From a virus, in the IMG/VR virus record IMGVR_UViG_3300030329_003169, positions 1,375 through 26,749 of that record: a stretch of DNA of 25,375 bases; one strand, given 5' to 3'. Shown in pieces: positions 21,305 through 25,375 of the stretch (its first letter is position 1; every line of letters starts with the position of its first letter). Below the pieces are notes generated by a model. It saw only the letters and a program-made list of their open reading frames with translations, searched no databases and was not told the DNA's origin. The translations under genes and the position numbers were made by a program.

Positions 21305-21327
21305 GCTTTCCTAGGCGTAGGAAAAGC
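21305..21327. other. Hairpin TTTCCTA/TAGGAAA with GGCG loop
   Basis: A seven-base stem extended by GC pairs across a one-base bulge lies 20 bases from the previous hairpin. Both stems end in CTA...TAG beside a G-rich loop, so the two may be recognised by the same factor. Confidence 0.5.
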
Positions 21328-21445
21328 ACAGCGGATGACCTAAAGCGAGTTACCTAAGCCCACAAACCTAGCACAGCTTGCGAGAGTTGAGCAAAAAGGC
21401 GTTTGATTGTAGCTCACACAACCTAATTTATTCCTTATATATCTA

Positions 21446-21474
21446 TTGACACTTGTAACTGATACAGGCATAAT
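21446..21474 (+). promoter_or_regulatory. Sigma-70-type early promoter
   Basis: TTGACA and CATAAT are separated by 17 bases, close to the bacterial consensus. The predicted start near 21481 is about 38 bases upstream of the first early gene and its GGAG site. It would let host RNA polymerase drive the early operon at once after entry. Confidence 0.85.
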
Positions 21475-21518
21475 CGGGTTGTGTTTGACGACACCTATAT
21501 TAAAAGGAGTAATTAAAA

Positions 21519-22136
21519 ATGGATAAAATACATATGAGTGTTATGTCGGGTAAGCTAGACGGGTTACGTGCCATTAGCACGAACACTAAAAGCAACAGTT
21601 TTTGCCAGAAAATGTTCAATTCAGGTAAAAAAGATAATATATGTACGGTCTGCTATTCTAATAAAATGCTACGCACATATCGAAAGAATATGGAACCAGC
21701 ACTTCAACGCAATTCTGATTTATTGAGTAAACCTGTTTCTGATGCCATTTTAAAGGCCACTAGGATTCTAGATAGCTTTTTACGCATTAACGCTCATGGT
21801 GAGCTAATCAATGAGCAACATCTAGCTAACATTGTCAGGCTTGCAGAGTTAAAACCACACTGTAATGTAACATTGTGGACTAAACGAGCCGATATTGTGC
21901 GTAAATACTTTGATAATCATGATAAGCCTGAAAATTTGATATTGATATTCAGTAACAGTCTCATAGGTAACATCATGACAAAACCACCTCGGCATTTTGA
22001 TAAGACGTTCAACAACGTGCCGGAGTCTATGTATAAAGACAAACAAAATTGTACGGGTCAAAAGTGTGCAGACTGTCTCTTATGCTATCAACACAATGGA
22101 GTAGACACAATCGTAGAAAAAGTTAAAAAATATTAA
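21519..22136 (+). CDS. GP88-like cysteine-rich protein
   Basis: The 205-residue product has cysteine pairs at both ends: C29 and C42-x-x-C45-Y near the N-terminus and C-x4-C-x-x-C-x-x-C-Y near the C-terminus (NCTGQKCADCLLCY). Between them lies FLRINAHGELINEQHLANI and VTLWTKRADIV. This agrees with phage GP88-type proteins (PF17338) as I recall them: early CxxCY, a R-x-x-x-x-G-E/D-F/L block, a (Y/W)TK motif and a late Cys cluster. The function of that family is unknown; the cysteines suggest a bound Zn or Fe-S cluster. It is the first gene after a strong promoter, so it should be made early and abundantly, suiting host takeover or defence evasion. Confidence 0.65.
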   Translation: MDKIHMSVMSGKLDGLRAISTNTKSNSFCQKMFNSGKKDNICTVCYSNKMLRTYRKNMEPALQRNSDLLSKPVSDAILKATRILDSFLRINAHGELINEQHLANIVRLAELKPHCNVTLWTKRADIVRKYFDNHDKPENLILIFSNSLIGNIMTKPPRHFDKTFNNVPESMYKDKQNCTGQKCADCLLCYQHNGVDTIVEKVKKY

Positions 22137-22154
22137 TTAACAGGAGCTTAAAAA

Positions 22155-22247
22155 ATGGAATTTTTGATATTTTGGATTTTTATCGGGGCTATGCTTGTCC
22201 CAATTGCAATTTACTTGGATAAAAAAAGGAGTAAAAAAAATGATTAA
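22155..22247 (+). CDS. 30-residue membrane microprotein
   Basis: ATG 22155 has a CAGGAGCTT ribosome-binding site. The product MEFLIFWIFIGAMLVPIAIY, then LDKKRSKKND, is one hydrophobic helix (residues 2-20) with a basic cytoplasm-type tail. It overlaps the start of the next microprotein, whose Shine-Dalgarno lies in its last codons. Function is unknown; superinfection exclusion or holin control are possible roles for such early phage peptides. Confidence 0.6.
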   Translation: MEFLIFWIFIGAMLVPIAIYLDKKRSKKND

Positions 22248-22350
22248 AATCTTACTGGAAATGACTGGGGCTATTTTATGCCTGGTCGCATTGTGGGCGA
22301 TTTGTTGTCTTTTATTTGTTGCTGAAAATAAAATTCTTGGAGTCTATTGA
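22240..22350 (+). CDS. 36-residue membrane microprotein
   Basis: ATG 22240 follows AAAAGGAGTAAAAAAA and overlaps the previous ORF by eight bases. The product MIKILLEMTGAILCLVALWA, then ICCLLFVAENKILGVY, holds one membrane helix (about residues 9-27) with three cysteines. Its stop codon falls in the loop and 3' arm of a hairpin (22336-22357). The two adjacent microproteins may act together. No family is recognised. Confidence 0.6.
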   Translation: MIKILLEMTGAILCLVALWAICCLLFVAENKILGVY

Positions 22351-22357
22351 CTCCAGG
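22336..22357 (+). other. Hairpin over the stop codon of the 36-residue ORF
   Basis: CTTGGAGTC and GACTCCAGG pair (one G-T wobble) around a TATT loop. No T-tract follows, so it could be an mRNA stabiliser or processing site rather than a terminator. Confidence 0.5.
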
Positions 22358-22412
22358 CAATATTTAAATTATCATCAAAATACTTTGACGGGTTAAAAAA
22401 GGAGCAATCAAA

Positions 22413-22595
22413 ATGGATGATCCAAAAATTATTAAAATAAAAATCATATGCTTTTACGGTAGAGACTTGCTGTATCCCGAAAACGACACAGGCAAAATCT
22501 TTGCCAAAATGCTAGGCGTGAAGACCTTTAACAAGTTTCAAATTAATTGTTTGAAAGAGCTAGGCTACAAAATAAATAACCGTCATCTTTCATAA
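22413..22595 (+). CDS. Hypothetical protein (60 aa)
   Basis: ATG 22413 follows AAAAAAGGAGCAATCAAA, the ribosome-binding cassette shared by much of this operon. The product MDDPKIIKIKIICFYGRDLL, then YPENDTGKIFAKMLGVKTFN, is basic and ends LKELGYKINNRHLS. The final part could be a small helical domain. No family is recognised. It stands alone between 62- and 12-base gaps and belongs to the early operon. Confidence 0.65.
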   Translation: MDDPKIIKIKIICFYGRDLLYPENDTGKIFAKMLGVKTFNKFQINCLKELGYKINNRHLS

Positions 22596-22607
22596 GGAGC
22601 AATAAAT

Positions 22608-22679
22608 ATGTTTACCGAAGAAGCAATCTCCATTCTTCGCCAGATGTTTACCGAAGAAGAAATCTCCATTCTTGAAAAA
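22608..22679 (+). repeat. 36-base tandem duplication including the start codon
   Basis: Bases 22608-22643 and 22644-22679 are copies: 29 of the first 30 positions are identical, and only the last six differ. The near-identity implies a recent event. Confidence 0.9.
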
Positions 22680-23234
22680 AAGAGTAACCAAATCAAGAAA
22701 TGGTTTTTTATACCAAATGAAGACCCGGAAAACGCCTACAGATTTGATGGTGATAATTTGTTAACAGCCACTGTGAATCGCTGCGGGATTGCCGAGGACA
22801 CCGAGAGGCTAATCGAGGCAGAAACCTTTAAAACCGACCGAGAATTTGAGGATTTCGTACAGTCGGCAAAAGATGCGAATGAAGTTAAACAACTGCAAGA
22901 GCGTTTAGAAACATTTGTAGAGGCTAAATTTCGGCATCCAGAAATTACCAGTGTGAATGATTTATTACACATTTTGCGAGAAATTGATGATTTTAACGAA
23001 TTGCATGAAAGCGATTTCCCTGATGTCTGCGGAAATCAAGGAGTGTTGTTTAGCTACGATAACAGCCCTCCAATCGATTACAATGACTTGGTTTCCGATC
23101 TGCCAGTTTTTGACGCTGAGCCCGATTACACAGAAGGCATTTGGTCATGGGATAAAGAACACGTACTGGAACACGATGCTAGCGAGGGATGGTGTACCTT
23201 TACCCGCAAAGAGTGGGAAGAATGGCATCAATAA
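22608..23234 (+). CDS. Acidic hypothetical protein with duplicated N-terminus (208 aa)
   Basis: The first 24 residues are a tandem duplication: MFTEEAISILRQ followed by MFTEEEISILEK. The body is acidic and helical (TFKTDREFEDFVQSAKDANE, EVKQLQERLETF) with a Asp/Pro/Trp-rich C-terminus (DNSPPIDYNDLVSDLPVFDA, WTxFTRKEWEEWH-like end). High acidity is shared by phage DNA-mimic anti-restriction proteins, but no specific motif supports that here. The first ATG has the strong AAGGAGCAAT cassette; the second lacks one, so the longer form is expected. Confidence 0.7.
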   Translation: MFTEEAISILRQMFTEEEISILEKKSNQIKKWFFIPNEDPENAYRFDGDNLLTATVNRCGIAEDTERLIEAETFKTDREFEDFVQSAKDANEVKQLQERLETFVEAKFRHPEITSVNDLLHILREIDDFNELHESDFPDVCGNQGVLFSYDNSPPIDYNDLVSDLPVFDAEPDYTEGIWSWDKEHVLEHDASEGWCTFTRKEWEEWHQ

Positions 23235-23290
23235 TTAAGGGCTGAAACACATATATTTTAATTTATTACAACAAATAAAGGAGCAATAAA

Positions 23291-23623
23291 ATGAGTAAAA
23301 ATAAGTCATCTCGCCTTACCAAAGAAGACATCCGCTCGTGCTTTGCAGAAAGAACGGGCCTCGATGTCAGGCTAAAAGATATTAGAGTCAGGGGCAACTG
23401 GCTTTTTCATCGAGAGTATGATGATGAAATCCTTTGCTACGATGTTAGGGACGCACGATATAACTCTGGTGTACTTTGCATGGAAGCATGGGATACTTGC
23501 ACCTTGGGCGAGTCCCCGTTCGTTACAAACAACAAGGAACGGGTCGTTGCAACATTAGAACGACTAGACAAAGGTTATCAAAGATACTTAAAAGAAATGG
23601 AAGCTATGTTTAACGAAGATTAG
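23291..23623 (+). CDS. Hypothetical protein (110 aa)
   Basis: ATG 23291 follows AAAGGAGCAATAAA. The product starts MSKNKSSRLTKEDIRSCFAE and contains VRGNWLFHREYDDEILCYDV and MEAWDTCTLGESPFVTNNKE, ending KGYQRYLKEMEAMFNED. A charged helical start, a beta-rich middle and a helical end suggest one compact domain. No family is recognised. A strong hairpin with a short T-run follows it. Confidence 0.65.
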   Translation: MSKNKSSRLTKEDIRSCFAERTGLDVRLKDIRVRGNWLFHREYDDEILCYDVRDARYNSGVLCMEAWDTCTLGESPFVTNNKERVVATLERLDKGYQRYLKEMEAMFNED

Positions 23624-23630
23624 TTAAGGT

Positions 23631-23664
23631 GGGCTGGGTGTTGACGCACCCAACCCGTCATTTT
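23631..23664 (+). terminator. Terminator-like hairpin (weak T-tract)
   Basis: GGGCTGGGTG and CACCCAACCC form a ten-base stem with one mismatch and a TTGACG loop, followed by GTCATTTT. It lies between the 110-residue gene and the HTH genes and may partly terminate early transcription before the regulators. Confidence 0.55.
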
Positions 23665-23677
23665 GGAGCAATTCAAA

Positions 23678-23731
23678 ATGATGAAATTCAATATTAATGA
23701 AAAGGAGCTAAAATGTCAAAATGTGAACTGA
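23678..23731 (+). CDS. Possible 17-residue leader peptide before the HTH genes
   Basis: An ORF with the operon's standard cassette (TTTTGGAGCAATTCAAA) encodes MMKFNINEKELKCQNVN and overlaps the start of the HTH gene by 19 bases in another frame. The Shine-Dalgarno of the HTH gene (AAAAGGAGCTA) is within it. It may be a leader that couples translation, or a remnant of a lost gene. Confidence 0.35.
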   Translation: MMKFNINEKELKCQNVN

Positions 23732-23880
23732 GCATCCGGCAGCTTTGTAAAAAATTGGGGCTGACCAAACAAAGAATCAGCGTCCTAATTTCCCAGGGCA
23801 GAATCAAATATCGCAAAATTGATAATTTTACAGTCATTACAGACGATGAGATTTTGCCACCACAAAAGGAGAAAAAATAA
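23713..23880 (+). CDS. Excisionase/MerR-type HTH DNA-binding protein (55 aa)
   Basis: The product LSIRQLCKKLGLTKQRISVL, then ISQGRIKYRKIDNFTVITDD, follows the excisionase/MerR-like pattern: S-x-x-x-x-A/C-x-x-L-G-(L/V)-(S/T)-x-Q-R-(I/V)-x-x-L-I-x-x-G-R-(I/L) with a winged strand after it. At 55 residues it is a minimal single domain. Such proteins act as Xis, AlpA-like regulators or repressors. It ends at TAA 23880 and the next HTH gene starts at the adjacent base, with its Shine-Dalgarno inside this gene, so the two are expressed together. Confidence 0.75.
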   Translation: MSKCELSIRQLCKKLGLTKQRISVLISQGRIKYRKIDNFTVITDDEILPPQKEKK

Positions 23881-24624
23881 ATGGTTGCTGCAAGAAAATA
23901 TTACAAAGTAAATGAATCCACATTACTTATGATTAGAAACAAATCGGGTTGGGACGGGGTGCAAAAAACCTCTAGGGCTATTGGAATAGACGCAAGAACT
24001 TTAAAAAAAGTTTTTGACAGACATCATGTTGATAAACCAGTTATACGAAAGCTGTCTAAGTATTTAGATATAACTTTTGAAGATATTATTGGTGACGATG
24101 ATGGAAAATACACTGGGAATAATCATAATCGACAGCAGCAATACAAAAATTATGATTTTGTTTTAGGTCGCAAAACCGATTTGTCAAACATACAAAGTCA
24201 AGTTGGTTCATCTCGAAGTAGCTTTGTAAACTCTATCGCAAAACGTATTTCTTATTATGACAATCAAATTTTTCTGAAATGTGCAAAACTAAAAACGATA
24301 TTGAGGTTTAAAGATTCCTGCATTGCCGAATTTGCCGATTTAGACTATGGGATCGACTGGAACAAAAAAGTTTTCGATTTTGTAAACAAATTTGAAAAGA
24401 AAACTTGGACGATTTTAGAACAAAACGAATCTACCAATTTGGACGAAGCCTTTACATTTCGCACGTTTTTAATGATCAAGGAATTTTTCCATTTGTTGAT
24501 TGAGAACGGCTTATTTAGATTGTACATTATCCATTTAGTGGCAGAAAAAAAGTCGAATCAAGAATATTGGGCTTGGAGAAGTCATTACGAAGATATGTTA
24601 ACCAAACAGGAGCAATCAAAATGA
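23881..24624 (+). CDS. XRE-like HTH protein with unknown C-terminal domain (247 aa)
   Basis: Residues about 12-70 (LLMIRNKSGWDGVQKTSRAI, GIDARTLKKVFDRHHVDKPV, IRKLSKYLDITFEDII) match a Cro/CI-type HTH: L-x-x-x-R...G-W...A-x-x-x-G-I-x-x-x-T-L-x-K-V...V-x-x-x-x-x-x-K-L-x-x-x-L-x-I-x-x-x-D-I. The C-terminal 150 residues are aromatic and helical, with no S24 protease or other known sensor motif. It might be a lysogeny or timing regulator. The start directly abuts the upstream HTH stop, with AAAAGGAG in the upstream gene. The C-terminus overlaps the next gene by four bases. Confidence 0.65.
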   Translation: MVAARKYYKVNESTLLMIRNKSGWDGVQKTSRAIGIDARTLKKVFDRHHVDKPVIRKLSKYLDITFEDIIGDDDGKYTGNNHNRQQQYKNYDFVLGRKTDLSNIQSQVGSSRSSFVNSIAKRISYYDNQIFLKCAKLKTILRFKDSCIAEFADLDYGIDWNKKVFDFVNKFEKKTWTILEQNESTNLDEAFTFRTFLMIKEFFHLLIENGLFRLYIIHLVAEKKSNQEYWAWRSHYEDMLTKQEQSK

Positions 24625-24878
24625 AACCATCAATTTACATCGAAGACGCAAAAACTACACATATTGTTCGTAAAACAAAAACTTGGAACAAAAAAACCAA
24701 AAAATGGAAAGTGTTAAAAACCCCCATTCTGGAGAAACAGGAGTCTGTTTTACTTCGGAATTGCCATGATCTTTGGGACTTGATTGCAAAGGTTCGAGAA
24801 GAAGCGTATGACCTCGAATACGATCCCCACGGGGATACGACTTTAGAAGTTACTTTTAAGCTAGGAGTTTTTTATTAA
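24621..24878 (+). CDS. Hypothetical protein (85 aa)
   Basis: I choose ATG 24621 because it follows CAGGAGCAATCAAA, the operon's standard cassette; a longer frame from 24567 lies inside the upstream gene and has no such site. The product MKPSIYIEDAKTTHIVRKTK, then TWNKKTKKWKVLKTPILEKQ, is basic at the start and ends with GDTTLEVTFKLGVFY. The layout suggests a small beta-rich fold. No family is recognised. It overlaps the HTH gene by four bases and may be coupled to it. Confidence 0.65.
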   Translation: MKPSIYIEDAKTTHIVRKTKTWNKKTKKWKVLKTPILEKQESVLLRNCHDLWDLIAKVREEAYDLEYDPHGDTTLEVTFKLGVFY

Positions 24879-24891
24879 AGGAGCAATTTAA

Positions 24892-25065
24892 ATGAAACAT
24901 ATGAAAATAAGAGCATACCGTGAGTTAAAACGGGGTGAGGCTGAAGCTAGGCAGACTGCCCACAATTTGCTAACCAACGAGCAAAAGATTGCCAAAGCGG
25001 TAAGCCGCAGAGGGCAATCCGCTAGAGAGCTTGAAAAACTAAGGGGTAACAAACATAGTCAATAA
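24892..25065 (+). CDS. Small basic helical protein (57 aa)
   Basis: ATG 24892 follows TTAAAGGAGCAATTTAA. The product MKHMKIRAYRELKRGEAEAR, then QTAHNLLTNEQKIAKAVSRR, ends GNKHSQ and is rich in Arg, Lys and Glu. It is probably one or two long helices and may bind nucleic acid. It is the last gene of the early operon in this window, followed by a strong terminator. Confidence 0.6.
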   Translation: MKHMKIRAYRELKRGEAEARQTAHNLLTNEQKIAKAVSRRGQSARELEKLRGNKHSQ

Positions 25066-25090
25066 GAACAAGAAGAATGATGTTGCGGAA

Positions 25091-25123
25091 AAAAGACCCA
25101 AGTTTAAATTCTTGGGCCTTTTT
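25091..25123 (+). terminator. Bidirectional intrinsic terminator
   Basis: CCCAAG and CTTGGG (25097-25116) pair around TTTAAATT and are followed on the + strand by CCTTTTT. On the minus strand a T6 tract also follows the stem. It lies between the early operon and the convergent AT-hook gene and would stop both transcripts. Confidence 0.8.
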
Positions 25124-25143
25124 GACCATCCCACCCAAAATAG

Positions 25144-25254
25144 TCAATAAGTCTTTCTTGTTTTCTTTGCTTTGCTTTTGGGGGTGTTCCCTAGCTTCTG
25201 CTTTCCTGATGGCCGTCCACGCTTTGATCCATATGTACCAGCACCTTTTGGCAT
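25144..25254 (-). CDS. AT-hook-like basic peptide (36 aa)
   Basis: ATG 25254 has a strong GAGGAGGAAGGTA ribosome-binding site. The product MPKGAGTYGSKRGRPSGKQK, then LGNTPKSKAKKTRKTY, has the AT-hook core RGRP flanked by basic residues and is very basic overall. Peptides starting MPKG.GTYGSK.GRP recur in marine phage genomes as far as I recall, without an assigned role. It probably binds AT-rich DNA. It is the only minus-strand gene in the early region and is enclosed by a terminator on each side. Confidence 0.7.
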   Translation of the reverse strand: MPKGAGTYGSKRGRPSGKQKLGNTPKSKAKKTRKTY

Positions 25255-25275
25255 TACCTTCCTCCTCAATTAAAC

Positions 25276-25302
25276 AAAAAAAAATCGCTCAAAAGAGCGA
25301 TT
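25276..25302 (-). terminator. Strong intrinsic terminator (minus strand)
   Basis: AATCGCTC and GAGCGATT (eight base pairs, four-base loop) are followed on the minus strand by a run of T through 25276. It lies 22 bases upstream of the AT-hook start codon and only about 20-45 bases downstream of the predicted promoter. Confidence 0.9.
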
Positions 25303-25329
25303 ATCGCAGGGCGAACTGTCCCACACACG

Positions 25330-25357
25330 ATTTTACCAAAATTTAAAACTTATGCAA
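25330..25357 (-). promoter_or_regulatory. Minus-strand promoter, extended -10
   Basis: On the minus strand TTGCAT and TAAAAT are 16 bases apart and the -10 is preceded by TGG, giving an extended -10 (TGGTAAAAT). Transcription would begin near 25323 and meet the strong terminator within about 50 bases. Confidence 0.65.
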
Positions 25358-25375
25358 CATTTTTTTCCGCTACAT

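Larger units (their letters stand above)
21178..21518. other. Non-coding divergent control region
   Basis: This 341-base gap separates the divergent late and early units. It holds a C7-run followed by CCCC on the + strand (21232-21243), two perfect or near-perfect hairpins (21268-21284 and 21305-21327), a right-facing promoter (21446-21474) and the leader of the first early gene. No tRNA or convincing ORF was found. It is a likely place for the late promoter and perhaps for packaging or replication signals. Confidence 0.7.

Noticed and set aside
21240-21330. Possible tRNA on the minus strand in the divergent region
   Set aside because: A stretch resembles a D-arm and an anticodon-like hairpin, but no acceptor stem, T-arm or correct loop sizes can be assembled.
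24567-24620. Upstream extension of the 85-residue gene to a 103-residue form
   Set aside because: The extra 18 codons lie inside the HTH gene and have no ribosome-binding site, while ATG 24621 has the standard GGAGCAAT cassette.
25303-25340. tRNA 3' end or attP core near the right edge
   Set aside because: The + strand resembles a T-arm followed by ACCA, but the stem pairs poorly and no acceptor strand is present; promoter and terminator explain the sequence better.

Overview
The window looks like most of the structural arm and part of the early arm of a short-tailed (podovirus-like) Caudoviricetes genome. It has a large terminase, a P22-type portal, scaffold and capsid, a T7 gp11/gp12-like adaptor and nozzle, large internal virion proteins, a battery of small tail-fibre proteins and a lysis cassette. 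There is no tape measure, sheath or major tail-tube gene. The AT-rich composition, the repeated MAYIGN-type fibre leaders, the EF-hand membrane protein and the cysteine-rich head-tail proteins resemble uncultivated marine phages. The host cannot be read from the sequence; a marine proteobacterium is a guess.

Layout. Bases 1-181 (+) hold the 3' end of a gene whose C-terminus resembles a tyrosine integrase, then a 22-residue membrane peptide. Bases 182-21177 (-) form one long, tightly packed late transcription unit. Read in its own direction it runs: small terminase (TTG start), a structured spacer, a 29-residue signal-peptide ORF, large terminase, portal, small head-tail proteins and a tail-collar protein, adaptor, nozzle, three internal virion proteins, scaffold, major capsid protein, a probable decoration protein, seven or eight fibre-related genes, several small membrane proteins, holin and M15 endolysin. 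Two intrinsic terminator-like hairpins flank the probable decoration gene just after the capsid gene and could grade expression. Bases 21178-21518 are a non-coding divergent control region with hairpins, a G-rich tract on the minus strand and a near-consensus sigma-70 promoter facing right. Bases 21519-25065 (+) are an early/accessory operon of short genes, most preceded by almost the same ribosome-binding cassette. It encodes a GP88-like cysteine-rich protein, two membrane microproteins, several unknowns, an excisionase-like HTH protein coupled to an XRE-like HTH protein, and a small basic protein. Bases 25066-25375 hold a bidirectional terminator, a convergent 36-residue AT-hook peptide gene and a compact promoter-terminator unit on the minus strand.

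How the parts work together. TerS/TerL and the portal package DNA into a scaffolded capsid. The adaptor, nozzle and collar/fibre proteins complete the tail, the internal proteins are probably ejected with the DNA, and holin plus endolysin release virions. The HTH pair and the integrase-like fragment hint at a temperate life style, but no complete integrase or att site is visible. The least explained parts are the duplicated paired-arm elements between terS and terL, the many membrane microproteins, the duplicated ribosome-binding leader before the scaffold gene, and the right-edge promoter-terminator/AT-hook unit.
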